A DNA stretch of 64,000 nt from Natronorubrum halophilum. Its GTDB lineage: Archaea; Halobacteriota; Halobacteria; Halobacteriales; Natrialbaceae. The position numbers and the translations under genes were made by a program. Every line of letters begins with the position of its first letter. The first letter of the stretch is position 1. The notes below the pieces were generated by a model. The model was not told the DNA's origin, ran no database searches, and saw nothing but the letters and a program-made list of their open reading frames with translations. The stretch lies in contig NZ_QQTY01000001.1 of the NCBI RefSeq assembly GCF_003670115.1, positions 62,001-126,000 of the forward strand, written 5' to 3'. This document shows positions 46,671-56,270 of this stretch, in pieces.

Positions 46671-47813
46671 TTACGGAAGCACCTCATCCGCCGTCCCGGA
46701 GAACGATACCGTCCGGTTCTTGATCGCGACGCCGCTGTCGCCGTCGAAAAGGTGGATCGCCGCCTCGGGGAACTCGACGCCGATCCGATCGCCAGCGTCG
46801 ACGCTCGGGATCCCCTCGGTCGTCGCGAGGAACTCCTCGCCGTCCGTCGCGCCGTCGAACCGAAGGTGGATGATGTTCTCGTTGCCCATCGGCTCGACGA
46901 TGACGACCTCGGCCTCGAATCGGCCTGGGAGGAGTTCCTCGGCGAGTCGAACGTCTTCCGGACGGATCCCAAGCAGGAGATCGGTTCCCGCCTCGATATC
47001 GCGCCGTGAATCCGCGGACAGCGGGTACTCGAACGAGTCGGTCACCGCTGCGTTCTCCTCGAGACGTCCGTCGAAGACGTTCATCGACGGCTCACCGATG
47101 AACCCCGCGACGAACAGGTTGTTCGGCTCGTGGTAACACTCGAGCGGCGTCCCGACCTGCTGGAGTCGCCCCTCGTGTAACACGGCGATCCGATCGCCCA
47201 TCGTCATCGCCTCCGTCTGATCGTGGGTGACGTAGACCGACGTGACGTCGAGTTGTTCCTGGAGGTGCTGGAGTTCGCTTCGCATCTCCGCGCGGAGTTT
47301 CGCGTCGAGGTTCGACAGCGGCTCGTCCAGCAAGAAGACGTCGGGATCGCGAACGATCGCTCGCCCGAGCGCGACCCGCTGTTGCTGGCCGCCCGAGAGT
47401 TCGCCGGGCTTGCGATCCAGCAGGTCCTCGATACCCATCATCGCCGCCGTCTCTTCGACCGTCTCGGCGATCGCCGCGTCGGAGAGATCCGTCGACTCCT
47501 CGAGACCGAAGGACATGTTCGCCCGGACGGTTTTGTGGGGATACAGCGCGTACGACTGGAACACCATCGCGATGTCTCGCTCCTGCGCGGGGACATCGTT
47601 GATCGATCGCTCGCCGAGTCTGATCTCGCCGTCGGTGACCTCCTCGAGGCCGGCGATCATGCGTAACGTCGTCGACTTCCCACAGCCGGAGGGACCGACG
47701 AGGACGAGGAAGTCCCCGTCGGGAACGTCGACGGAAACGTCTTCGACCGCAACGACGCTCATTTCTCCGTCCCGGTACTCCTTGGTTACGTCGTCGAGTG
47801 CTAAGCGTGCCAT
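46671..47813 (-). CDS. Carbohydrate ABC transporter ATP-binding protein (XacK/XacJ-like)
   Basis: A 380-residue CUT1 ATPase with Walker A GPSGCGKST (40-48), signature LSGGQQQRV and Walker B LLDEP, plus the C-terminal regulatory OB-type domain. It is last in a five-gene operon that has two ATPases, as in the Haloferax XacGHIJK pentose transporter. Its DNA shares exact blocks of 74 and 41 bases with the neighbouring ATPase gene, a sign of recent duplication or gene conversion. Confidence 0.92.
   Translation of the reverse strand: MARLALDDVTKEYRDGEMSVVAVEDVSVDVPDGDFLVLVGPSGCGKSTTLRMIAGLEEVTDGEIRLGERSINDVPAQERDIAMVFQSYALYPHKTVRANMSFGLEESTDLSDAAIAETVEETAAMMGIEDLLDRKPGELSGGQQQRVALGRAIVRDPDVFLLDEPLSNLDAKLRAEMRSELQHLQEQLDVTSVYVTHDQTEAMTMGDRIAVLHEGRLQQVGTPLECYHEPNNLFVAGFIGEPSMNVFDGRLEENAAVTDSFEYPLSADSRRDIEAGTDLLLGIRPEDVRLAEELLPGRFEAEVVIVEPMGNENIIHLRFDGATDGEEFLATTEGIPSVDAGDRIGVEFPEAAIHLFDGDSGVAIKNRTVSFSGTADEVLP
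47341..47414 (-). repeat. 74-base exact repeat shared by adjacent ATPase genes (copy 1)
   Basis: Identical to 48500-48573. It encodes the signature-to-Walker B region. A second identical block of 41 bases pairs 47181-47221 with 48340-48380. Confidence 0.85.
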
Positions 47814-47814
47814 G

Positions 47815-48960
47815 TTAGATCGTGAGCTCCTGTGTGGTTTCGAGCCGGCGGTTACAGAGCGCGTCGCCGGTTTCTCCGTCGAAGAGGTGGACCGTCTCCG
47901 GATCGATAGTGACGACGACCGATTCGCCCACGGCGACGATCTGCATGCCGTCGGTTACCGCGCGTACGGCGTCGTGGTCGGCCGCGTCGTCGGCGTGTGT
48001 GAGGGAGACGACGTTCTGGTCCCCGTGCGTTTCGGTGACGGTCACGGTCATCCGGAACTCGTACGGCCCGAGACTCTCCGCCGACGTCTCGTCGGCGCGG
48101 CGAACGTCGATCGCCTCGGGACGGACGCCGAAGACGAGTTCGTCGGCGTCGCCGACGGTCCGCTCGAGGCGCTCGTCGAACGGGTACTCGATGTGTCCGC
48201 TGTCGAACCCGGTCTCTGATCGACGCCCGTGGAGGAAGTTCATCATGGGTTCGCCGATGAATCCGGCGACGAACTGATTTGCGGGCTCGTGATAGATCTC
48301 GAGCGGTTCCCCCACCTGCTGGAGTCGACCGCCGTCCAGCACGGCGATCCGATCGCCCATCGTCATCGCCTCCGTCTGATTGTGGGTGACGTAGACCGTC
48401 GTCACGTCCAGGTCGGCCTGCAAACGCTGGAGTTCCGTCCGCATCTGGGTCCGGAGTTTGGCATCGAGGTTGGCCAGTGGCTCGTCCATCAGGAACACCT
48501 CGGGATCGCGAACGATCGCTCGCCCGAGCGCGACCCGCTGTTGCTGGCCGCCCGAGAGTTCGCCGGGCTTGCGGTCCAGCAAGTCGTCGATGCCGAGGGT
48601 TTCGGCGACGTCCGCGACTCGCTCGTCCCGCTCGCTGTCGGTGTACCCCGCCTCCTCCTCCAGACCGAACCGCATGTTCTCCCGAACGGTCATGTGCGGA
48701 TAGAGGGCGTAATCCTGAAAGACCATCGCGATGTCTCGGTTCTGGGGGACGCGATAGTTCATGTGATCGCCGGCGATGTAGAGGTCCCCCGACGTCGGCG
48801 TCTCGAGACCGGCCATCATGCGGAGCGTCGTCGACTTTCCACACCCCGAGGGACCGACCAACACGAGGAACTCGCTGTCCTCGACGTCGAGCGTCACGTC
48901 CTCGACGGCAACCGTCTCTCCGAATCGCTTCGTCAGGTGATCGAGTTGAATTCGTCCCAT
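47815..48960 (-). CDS. Carbohydrate ABC transporter ATP-binding protein (XacJ/XacK-like)
   Basis: A 381-residue CUT1 ATPase with Walker A GPSGCGKST (36-44), signature LSGGQQQRV and Walker B LMDEP. It lies one base before the second ATPase gene and three bases after a permease gene. The two ATPases may form a heterodimer, as proposed for the two-ATPase haloarchaeal pentose transporters; alternatively each serves a different permease set. Confidence 0.92.
   Translation of the reverse strand: MGRIQLDHLTKRFGETVAVEDVTLDVEDSEFLVLVGPSGCGKSTTLRMMAGLETPTSGDLYIAGDHMNYRVPQNRDIAMVFQDYALYPHMTVRENMRFGLEEEAGYTDSERDERVADVAETLGIDDLLDRKPGELSGGQQQRVALGRAIVRDPEVFLMDEPLANLDAKLRTQMRTELQRLQADLDVTTVYVTHNQTEAMTMGDRIAVLDGGRLQQVGEPLEIYHEPANQFVAGFIGEPMMNFLHGRRSETGFDSGHIEYPFDERLERTVGDADELVFGVRPEAIDVRRADETSAESLGPYEFRMTVTVTETHGDQNVVSLTHADDAADHDAVRAVTDGMQIVAVGESVVVTIDPETVHLFDGETGDALCNRRLETTQELTI
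48500..48573 (-). repeat. 74-base exact repeat shared by adjacent ATPase genes (copy 2)
   Basis: Second copy of the block at 47341-47414. Confidence 0.85.
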
Positions 48961-48963
48961 TGG

Positions 48964-49896
48964 TTATGCACTCTCCGTTTCCAGTCCCTTTGCGAACTGT
49001 TCGGCGAAGGCAACGTACAGGATGATCGTCGGTAGTGCCGCGAGGAACGCCGCCGACATCCGGATCCCGAAGTCGATTCCCGACGTCGACGTGCCGATGG
49101 CCGGGATGATCAGCGTGACCGGCGATTCCGGCGAGTTCGCACTCGAGATGAGGGTAAACGAGAACAGGAACTCGTTGTAGATCTGGGTGAACTGGTAGAT
49201 GAAGACGACGCCGAACATCGGTTTCGATATCGGGAGGATGATGCGGCGGTAGATCTTCGTAACGCTCGCGCCGTCGATTTTGGCCGCCTCGACCAGCGAG
49301 TTCGGCAGGCTCTGGTAGTACGATCGGAAGAGGATCATACAGATCGGAATCCCGTAGGCGACGTGGGTGATGATCAGCGGTACGAGATCGGCGTGATACC
49401 CCTGAAGCAGCGGTACCGTCACGAACAGCGGCGAGAGCATATCCGCAAGCGGAAACGTGTTGTTCCAGAACCGAGCCAGCGGAACCAACACGGCCTGGTA
49501 CGGCACGAAGATCCCGATGAGAAACAGGACCAAGATCCCGAGTTGGCCGCGCCATTTGACCATCGTCAGACCGAACGCCGCCATGCTCGCGAGCAACACG
49601 TTGATGATCGTCGCTGGAATCGCCATCAGCAGCGAGTTGAAGAACCCGCTCGAAAGCCGGTCAAACGCGTACTCGAGGTTCTCGAGCGTGAACCCCTCGC
49701 CCAGTGGCGGCATGAACGGGACCGTCCGAGCGATGGCCTGGTTCGTTTTCAGTGCCGTCATGATCCCCGTCACCAGCGGGAGGAGGAAGAACCCGAGGAA
49801 GAGGACGATCAGCGTGTAGTGGCCGATCCGCCTGAGGTTGACGTCTTCGACGACCGATGCAACGTCGAGGTTCGTATCGGATGTTGACTGTGACAT
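48964..49896 (-). CDS. Carbohydrate ABC transporter permease (XacI/MalG-like)
   Basis: A 310-residue CUT1 permease with six predicted helices and an EAAKIDGAS loop near residue 205. I chose ATG 49896, two bases after the stop of the partner permease, because the protein then starts with a short polar segment before the first helix (about 26-48). It is third in the operon and pairs with the next permease. Confidence 0.92.
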   Translation of the reverse strand: MSQSTSDTNLDVASVVEDVNLRRIGHYTLIVLFLGFFLLPLVTGIMTALKTNQAIARTVPFMPPLGEGFTLENLEYAFDRLSSGFFNSLLMAIPATIINVLLASMAAFGLTMVKWRGQLGILVLFLIGIFVPYQAVLVPLARFWNNTFPLADMLSPLFVTVPLLQGYHADLVPLIITHVAYGIPICMILFRSYYQSLPNSLVEAAKIDGASVTKIYRRIILPISKPMFGVVFIYQFTQIYNEFLFSFTLISSANSPESPVTLIIPAIGTSTSGIDFGIRMSAAFLAALPTIILYVAFAEQFAKGLETESA

Positions 49897-49898
49897 TG

Positions 49899-50864
49899 TT
49901 AGAGACTCCCCTGTCGGTACTGGAAGACGAGATACGGTGCGATGACGGCGAGCGAGAGCAACAACAGCAACGTTGCGATCGCCGCACCGTACGCCCACTG
50001 ACCGTACTGGAACGCCTCGCGAACCATCAGCGTCGCCAGGATGTCGGTTCCGTTCGGCGGCCGATAGTCACCGGAGATGGCATAGAGGAAGTCAAACGCC
50101 TTGAGAGCGAACAACATCAGGACGACGGCGGCACCGACGGACGCCTGCTTGAGCTGTGGAATAATGATTCGAAGATACGTCTTGGTCGGACTCGCGCCGT
50201 CGACTTTCGCTGCCTCGAACTGATCTGACGGAAGCGACTGGAGTCCGGCCAGGAAGACGACCATCGCGTAGCCGCTGAACTGCCACACCAGGGCGAAGAT
50301 AACCGCCGCGAGCGCGAGTCGGGGATTGCCCAGCCAGTTGATCGATTCGAACCCGAGCGTCGTCACGAATACGTTCAACACCCCGTTGTCCCCGGAGCTG
50401 TACATCCATAACCAGAGCTGGGCCGTCACGACGAACGAAAGGGCCATCGGCAGGAGATAGATCGTCTGGATCGTCTCCCTGTATCTGATCCCGTGATCGA
50501 TGAGGACCGCGAGGAACAGTCCGAGCCCCAGGGAAATCGACGTGAACCCGACGAGCAACACGAAGTTCTGGAACGCGGCCTGCCGGAACGATTCGTCCGC
50601 GAGCGCCGTTCGATACATCTCGAGGTTTAAATCGGTGAACTCCGGACGGCCGATTCCCGCGTAGTCCGTAAAGGAAACCGCGAGGTTGTAGCCGATCCCG
50701 CCGTACACCGCGAATCCCATGAGAAGGAAGGGGATTCCCCAGTACGGCGACGACCGAACGAAGTCGCTGTTGAGGAAATATCTGAGTTTCGTCTTCCAGT
50801 CCACCGCCTCTTCGGTCGCCCCCGTCGTCGAGTCCGTGGTTTCAGTTGTGTCGTGCGTTGCCAT
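49899..50864 (-). CDS. Carbohydrate ABC transporter permease (XacH/MalF-like)
   Basis: A 321-residue CUT1 permease with six predicted helices, a threonine-rich polar N-terminus (1-25) and an EAAKVDGAS loop near residue 222. It follows the binding-protein gene by about 86 bases, the widest gap in this operon. It forms the membrane channel with the XacI-like permease. Confidence 0.92.
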   Translation of the reverse strand: MATHDTTETTDSTTGATEEAVDWKTKLRYFLNSDFVRSSPYWGIPFLLMGFAVYGGIGYNLAVSFTDYAGIGRPEFTDLNLEMYRTALADESFRQAAFQNFVLLVGFTSISLGLGLFLAVLIDHGIRYRETIQTIYLLPMALSFVVTAQLWLWMYSSGDNGVLNVFVTTLGFESINWLGNPRLALAAVIFALVWQFSGYAMVVFLAGLQSLPSDQFEAAKVDGASPTKTYLRIIIPQLKQASVGAAVVLMLFALKAFDFLYAISGDYRPPNGTDILATLMVREAFQYGQWAYGAAIATLLLLLSLAVIAPYLVFQYRQGSL

Positions 50865-50950
50865 CTAACTACCAGATTATGTCTATCATCTTAACTGATT
50901 TGTTGGTTGTAGTGTGATATCGGACAACATGCTTGGGCGCGAGTCCGCCG

Positions 50951-52234
50951 CTACTGGGACACGGCGTCGAGCAGGGTATCCGCCGCCGCTTCGGCGTCGT
51001 AGGGGCCCATGAAGTGGTCTCCGATCGCACCCTCGCAGTCGTTTTGCTGCTGGGGTTCGACGGCGAGTCCGTGCGCGAGCGTCGGCGGATACTGCTCCGA
51101 GTCGAGGAGTTCTTCGTAGGTCATCGCCAGGAAATCCGTCAGTTCGCCCGAGTCGATATCCGTTCGCAGCGGCACCGATCCCTTGAGGTTGTTGAACTCG
51201 ATTTGGGCCTCCTTCGTTCCGACGAACTTCTGCCACTCGACCGTCTCGTCCGGACTCGGATTGTCGCCCGGCGTGACGAACGCGTCGAGGTGGTAGAAGT
51301 ACACGCCCTCGGTACCGGGGAAGGGAATCCAGTCCCACTCCTCCCCGTAGTTGAACTCGTCGTCGGCCCGGTACATCCCGTACTGCCAGTTCCCGCCGTG
51401 AATGCACGCGGCCTCGTCGGCGATTAGTTTCTGTGCGGCCTGCGTGTACCCGATCGACGACGCGTCGCCGTTGATGTAGTTCTCCTGAATCTCCTGGAGC
51501 GTTTCTAACGCGTCGATTATCGCGCCCCTGTCGCCGTTGCCTTCGATGAAGTCCATGTAGGCGTCGACGCCGGATTGGCTCGAGAGAATCTGGACCCACG
51601 TCTGCAACCCGAGGAACGCCGACCGCATTCCGTGGGCGAACGGAACGTAATCGGTCTCCTGATCGATCGTCTCGAGGGCGTCGAGGAGGGCGGACATGCT
51701 CCCGAGACTCTCCGCGTCGATGCCCGCCTCGTCGAAGGCGGCCGTATTGTAAAACAGGTTGTTCATCCGGTGTGAACCGATTGGCACCGCCGGCATCTTC
51801 CCGTTGAACGTACAGAGTTCGACGGCTCGGTCCTGTATGTTCTCCTTTAATCCCTCGGCCTCCCAGACGTCCTCCTCGAGGTCCATGAGCACCCCTTCGT
51901 ACCGTTTGAGGTTGTTTCCCGGCCAGTTGGCGAACGAACTCATCGGATTCTCGTTCGTCAATCGCTGCAGGATGGCCGTATTCAGTTCGACGTTCCCGTC
52001 CCCACCGACAGGTTCGAAGGTCGCGTCGATATCGGGGTGTTCCTCCTCGAACGCGTCCGTGAGCGTGTTGATCGCGTCCGCACCGTCGCCGCCGGTCCAG
52101 CCGTGGAGCACCTCGAATCCGCCATCCTCGCTACCGCCGGTGCAGCCCGCTATCCCGGCCGCAGCCCCCGCTGCGATACCGCCGAGATACGTTCGTCTGT
52201 CTATCTCACCCACTGGTTTGTCATTGTCAACCAT
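50951..52234 (-). CDS. Sugar-binding lipoprotein of a CUT1 transporter (XacG-like)
   Basis: A 427-residue solute-binding protein with a twin-arginine signal (DRRTYLGG, 12-19) and lipobox IAGC (C31). First gene of the five-gene transporter operon. The gene order (binding protein, two permeases, two ATPases) equals that of the Haloferax xylose/arabinose transporter XacGHIJK, so pentose uptake is the best guess; the ligand pocket cannot be judged by eye. Confidence 0.88.
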   Translation of the reverse strand: MVDNDKPVGEIDRRTYLGGIAAGAAAGIAGCTGGSEDGGFEVLHGWTGGDGADAINTLTDAFEEEHPDIDATFEPVGGDGNVELNTAILQRLTNENPMSSFANWPGNNLKRYEGVLMDLEEDVWEAEGLKENIQDRAVELCTFNGKMPAVPIGSHRMNNLFYNTAAFDEAGIDAESLGSMSALLDALETIDQETDYVPFAHGMRSAFLGLQTWVQILSSQSGVDAYMDFIEGNGDRGAIIDALETLQEIQENYINGDASSIGYTQAAQKLIADEAACIHGGNWQYGMYRADDEFNYGEEWDWIPFPGTEGVYFYHLDAFVTPGDNPSPDETVEWQKFVGTKEAQIEFNNLKGSVPLRTDIDSGELTDFLAMTYEELLDSEQYPPTLAHGLAVEPQQQNDCEGAIGDHFMGPYDAEAAADTLLDAVSQ

Positions 52235-52259
52235 ACTGATTGGACGGTAATCCTACATC

Positions 52260-52267
52260 TTTATAAA
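52260..52267 (-). promoter_or_regulatory. TATA box of the XacGHIJK-like operon
   Basis: TTTATAAA on the minus strand, about 29 bases before ATG 52234; one of the clearest TATA boxes here. Confidence 0.65.
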
Positions 52268-52433
52268 ATTATCGGTCAGCACGATCTCGCTGTAGATTCG
52301 CGGGGCGCGACGGGTAGTCCGAGAACGCTTCGCGTCGGGGTTCGATCGATCACCGTCGCCGTCTCACCGAATCGTATCCCCAGCGGCCCGTGGAGACCGC
52401 TCGAAACCGGTCGAGAAACGAATGGGTGGGCCC

Positions 52434-53996
52434 TCAGACCGGATCGAAGGTCCACTTCTGGTTGTCGCTGTCCCGCCAACTCCACTGGATGACGTCGGCA
52501 CCGTCGTCGCTCGACGCATCCAGCACGTCCGCGACGTACCCGTTCGCGTTGTTCTCGAGGCGATACGTGCCGTCACCGTTGTCGATCACGGCCCAGCGCT
52601 GGTCGGCATCGTCGCTCCAGGAGCGTTGGACCAGGCTCGCGCCTTCGCTCGTCGAGCCATCCGCCGCCGACAGCACGTACCCGGAGTTGACGTTCTCGAG
52701 TCGAGAGGTCCCGTCGCCGTTCTTGATCACATTCCATTCCTGACACGGATGGCCGGTGTCCGACCACTGGTTGACGTTCGCGCCTTCGCTGGTGTCTGCG
52801 TCCCCGACCTCCAGATACAGGCCGCTGTTGACGTTCGAGAGCCGGTACGTTCCCGCGGTGATCGGGCCGCCGTTGTCACCGTCATCGTGACAGTGCGTGC
52901 CGCTGCCGGGAACCGCGGCTACGTCGCTCGGCGTTCCATCGCAGCCGATCACCGGCCAGTCGTCCTCCCAGTCGATGCGATCCATCATGAGCACGCGGCG
53001 CGGCACGCCGTCGATGAACTCCGGTTCATCAGCGTTGTAGGCGTGGTAGATCATCCACTCCGACCCGTCGTCGTAGGTCGTGATGTCGCCGTGAGCGGCT
53101 CCCGGGAACTGGGCGCTGCCGGTGAGGACCGGGACGCCCTCGTTGTGGTCGTCGTAGTCCAGCAGATCGACGCCGTTCTGGTCGACGTACGGTCCGAAGA
53201 AGTCAGTCGACCGCCCGACCTCGTACTCGTACGTACTGCTGTGGCCGTCACAGCAGGTGCCCGTCGAAACGAACAGATAGTGATACCCGTTCCGTTCGTA
53301 GTGAATCGTCCCCTCGTAGGCGTCGCCGGCGAGTTGCGTGGCCGTCGACATGTCGACGTCTTGGAGGTCTGACGTGAGCTCCGCGACGTAGATGCCCTGA
53401 AAACTCCCCCAGAAGAGGTAGGGCGTCCCCTGGTGTTCGACGAAGTAGGCATCGATGGTTCCGCCGCCCGTATCGCCGTCGCCGATAACCTGTCCATGGT
53501 CGGTAAACGGCCCGTCGGGTGTGTCAGACGTCGCGAGGCCGATGCCGAACTCGCCGCTCTCCCACGGGCGCGGCTCGAGCGAGTAGAACATGACCCACTC
53601 GCCGTCGAAGTAGTGAACGTTCGGTGCCCAGATCGACCCGTACGTCCAGCCGGGACGCGTGTCGAACGCTTCCCCCTCGAAGGTCCAGTTCACCAGATCC
53701 GTCGAGGAGAGGATCGTCACGAGCAACTCGTCACTGTCGTTCTCTCGGTCCATGTTCGTGCCGTACGCCCACCACGTGCCGTCGTCGGCACGGTGAATTT
53801 CCGGATCGGGGAAATGTGGCTCGTACAGTGAGTTAGTGTAGTGGTCTCCACCGTGATCGGCGACCGCTGACCCGCTCGATCCGAGGACACCCGTAGTTCC
53901 GACCGCTCCGACTCCGATCGCTTTCAGAACGGTACGTCTGTTCGTCTCGTTGCAGTCATGACTGTCTGCCAACGGATGAATGTCACATACAGACAC
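52434..53996 (-). CDS. Secreted glycoside hydrolase family 43 enzyme with ricin-type CBM13
   Basis: A 520-residue exported enzyme. A twin-arginine signal (NRRTVLKAIGVG, 19-30) leads to a five-bladed GH43 propeller (about 55-365). The three acids of the family are D64 (FPDPEI), D182 (TIDAYFV) and E228 (AYEGTIHY). A ricin-type trefoil (380-520) follows. GH43 enzymes are arabinanases, arabinofuranosidases or xylosidases; the AHGDITTYDDGS.W.IYHAY stretch is arabinanase-like. The start is a GTG at 53996 placed about 25 bases after a TATA-rich block. It shares the GH11 enzyme's export route and binding module. Confidence 0.88.
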   Translation of the reverse strand: MSVCDIHPLADSHDCNETNRRTVLKAIGVGAVGTTGVLGSSGSAVADHGGDHYTNSLYEPHFPDPEIHRADDGTWWAYGTNMDRENDSDELLVTILSSTDLVNWTFEGEAFDTRPGWTYGSIWAPNVHYFDGEWVMFYSLEPRPWESGEFGIGLATSDTPDGPFTDHGQVIGDGDTGGGTIDAYFVEHQGTPYLFWGSFQGIYVAELTSDLQDVDMSTATQLAGDAYEGTIHYERNGYHYLFVSTGTCCDGHSSTYEYEVGRSTDFFGPYVDQNGVDLLDYDDHNEGVPVLTGSAQFPGAAHGDITTYDDGSEWMIYHAYNADEPEFIDGVPRRVLMMDRIDWEDDWPVIGCDGTPSDVAAVPGSGTHCHDDGDNGGPITAGTYRLSNVNSGLYLEVGDADTSEGANVNQWSDTGHPCQEWNVIKNGDGTSRLENVNSGYVLSAADGSTSEGASLVQRSWSDDADQRWAVIDNGDGTYRLENNANGYVADVLDASSDDGADVIQWSWRDSDNQKWTFDPV

Positions 53997-54335
53997 ACTT
54001 ATAAATATTTATAATTTGTAATATATATATATATGGAAATAATCAGTGGATATCCGTCAGAGACCCCTCGAACTACGGTTCGCTGAAATACCGGTCTGGT
54101 CTTCGCCAGTCCACTAACCCCACTGAAGAACGTCGGCACCGTCGGCACGCCGGCGTCGGTCCGTTCAGAACGTCGCTCTCTCACTGATCACCCGGTCAGT
54201 GTACCGGCACGAAACGGACCCTGATGTGGATCGGCACCTCGCTATCAACAGCCTTTGTGGCGGACGGTGGAGTCCGCACCGCCGTTAGTGAACCTCCCCA
54301 AAGAATATTAACTCCTCCCTTCGAACGTCTTCGTA
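53997..54335. other. Divergent promoter region
   Basis: About 340 bases between the GH43 and ABC ATPase genes. It contains the GH43 AT-rich promoter at one end and a TATTAAC box (54306-54312) 28 bases before the ATPase start at the other. Nothing else seen. Confidence 0.55.
54011..54035 (-). promoter_or_regulatory. AT-rich TATA region of the GH43 gene
   Basis: An almost pure A/T run whose centre is about 27 bases from the GTG at 53996. The exact box cannot be chosen because several TATA registers overlap. Confidence 0.45.
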
Positions 54336-55532
54336 ATGAGTTCGATCGACTTCGCTAGCGTCAGAAAGGTGTATGACGAGAATATCGTCGCCGTCGATGG
54401 GTTCGATCTCACGATCAACAGCGGCGAGTTCCTGACACTCGTGGGTCCGAGCGGCTCCGGGAAGTCGACGCTGCTGCGAATGGTCGCCGGCCTCGAGGAT
54501 ATTACCGACGGGACGATATCGATCGGCGGCGAAACCGTCAACAAGCTTCCGCCGCGTCATCGCGACATCGCGATGGTGTTTCAGAGCTACGCGCTGTATC
54601 CTCACCTGAGCGTCCGCGAGAACATGGCGTTCGGTCTCAAACGCTCGACCGACCTACCCGACGAGGAGATCTACGGACGCGTCGAGGATGTCGCCCAACT
54701 CATGGGGATCCCGGAGTTGCTCGACGACCGACCGAAACAGCTCTCGGGCGGCCAGCAACAGCGGGTCGCGACCGGACGTGCGATCGTCAGAGAACCGGCC
54801 GTCTTCCTGTTCGACGAGCCGCTGTCGAACCTCGACGCGAAACTCCGAAAGCACATGCGAACCGAACTCCAGCGAATCCAGCAGGAACTCGACACCACGG
54901 CGATCTACGTCACGCACGATCAGGAGGAAGCGATGACGATGTCCGACCGGATCGCCATCCTCAACCACGGCGAACTTCAGCAAGTTGGGACGCCTCGAGA
55001 CGTCTACAACCACCCGCAAAACCTGTTCGTCGCACAGTTCATCGGGAGCCCGTCGATGAACGTCTTCGACGTGCAGTACGAACCCGGTGACGAAAACGGA
55101 CGACTCGTTGGAGACGTGACGCTCGAGATCGGCCCGGAGCAAGCGGCCCGGATCGAGAACGCGACCACCGACGAACTGAAACTCGGTATCCGGCCCGAAG
55201 ACATCAGCGTCAGCCAAACCAGCAGCGAGGAACACATCGCCGCGTACGTCGACATCATCGAACCGCTGGGCGGCCACGACTTGTTGTACTTCGAGTTAGA
55301 AGAGACGGATAACTTCGTCTCGTCGGATGCCTCCACTCTCGGCGACGATACGGCGCCGGAAGCGGAGGTCAACGAGCGCAAAGCGTTCATCGAGCCCGAA
55401 TCGATCTCTGAAGACGCTCACGAAGTGTTCCTGAACCTCAACCTCGAACAAGCACACGTGTTCGACGCCGAAACCGGCCTCAACGTCGTCTACATCGACG
55501 AACAGGAGCAGGAAGTCGCCCCGTCGGTGTAG
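54336..55532 (+). CDS. Carbohydrate ABC transporter ATP-binding protein (orphan, UgpC/MsmX type)
   Basis: A 398-residue CUT1 ATPase with Walker [10 protein letters not shown] (37-45), signature LSGGQQQRV and Walker B LFDEP; the C-terminal domain carries an extra acidic insert near 325-345. No permease is adjacent. The nearest set without an ATPase is the binding protein and two permeases at 58.4-61.8 kb on the same strand, so these probably belong together. Its own TATA box lies 28 bases upstream. Confidence 0.91.
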   Translation: MSSIDFASVRKVYDENIVAVDGFDLTINSGEFLTLVGPSGSGKSTLLRMVAGLEDITDGTISIGGETVNKLPPRHRDIAMVFQSYALYPHLSVRENMAFGLKRSTDLPDEEIYGRVEDVAQLMGIPELLDDRPKQLSGGQQQRVATGRAIVREPAVFLFDEPLSNLDAKLRKHMRTELQRIQQELDTTAIYVTHDQEEAMTMSDRIAILNHGELQQVGTPRDVYNHPQNLFVAQFIGSPSMNVFDVQYEPGDENGRLVGDVTLEIGPEQAARIENATTDELKLGIRPEDISVSQTSSEEHIAAYVDIIEPLGGHDLLYFELEETDNFVSSDASTLGDDTAPEAEVNERKAFIEPESISEDAHEVFLNLNLEQAHVFDAETGLNVVYIDEQEQEVAPSV

Positions 55533-55577
55533 GCAGACGAGCGGTACCTTTTTGCCGAGTTGGGAACTGGAGCACGT

Positions 55578-56270
55578 ATGAGCCACCGCGGAGATTCTGA
55601 CCACCGAACCTCGGACTGGACGGTAATTCGGCCGTGGCGTAAACTCTTGCAGTCGAGCGATACTGACGGGATGATACGCGTAGTTCGCCGATACGGATGG
55701 CTGCCGGCGTTGTTCGGACTCGCGCTCCACTCGATCGCCCGCGGCGCGTTCGAATATCTCAGCGAACCGTTCATTATCGTCGAGGGGTACGTTTTCCCCG
55801 GTTGGCCCGCGGCACTCGTCGTCAACGTCCTCTTCGGGTCGTTCGTCGTCATCTTCTCCTGGTTTTGCTACTTCGGGCTTATCGGTGTCATCGCCGGTTT
55901 TCTCTCGACGGAGTACGATATGGTCGGAGACATCTTCAAATTCGGCGGGTATCTGACAGTCCTATTCGCACCGGTCTTTCTCGTCGGCTCCGTGCTGATC
56001 GCTACTGTCACCGCCCCCGACGGCGTGAGCACGGAAGTGGTTGCGGAAAACAGCGACGGTACTGCCGAGTTCGCGACGACGGCGTACTCGTTCGTCTACG
56101 ATACGCCACAGATGCACGCGATTCGCATCCTCAAGGCCGTCGCCTGGGTTGTAACTGGCTTTCTGCTGTTACCGATCGTACAGCACCTGTACGAACTCGA
56201 CGAGAAACGAAGCGTCATGAGCGTACTGCCGGTTACACTCGTGGGCGTGATCACTGCGTTCTTGCTCTAG
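55578..56270 (+). CDS. Yip1-like multi-pass membrane protein
   Basis: A 230-residue protein with a polar N-terminus and about five hydrophobic segments (48-70, 80-105, 115-135, 185-205, 212-230). The overall pattern resembles the Yip1 domain family, common in haloarchaea with no settled function. It is convergent with and directly abuts the thermosome gene. ATG 55578 gives a normal N-terminus. Confidence 0.6.
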   Translation: MSHRGDSDHRTSDWTVIRPWRKLLQSSDTDGMIRVVRRYGWLPALFGLALHSIARGAFEYLSEPFIIVEGYVFPGWPAALVVNVLFGSFVVIFSWFCYFGLIGVIAGFLSTEYDMVGDIFKFGGYLTVLFAPVFLVGSVLIATVTAPDGVSTEVVAENSDGTAEFATTAYSFVYDTPQMHAIRILKAVAWVVTGFLLLPIVQHLYELDEKRSVMSVLPVTLVGVITAFLL

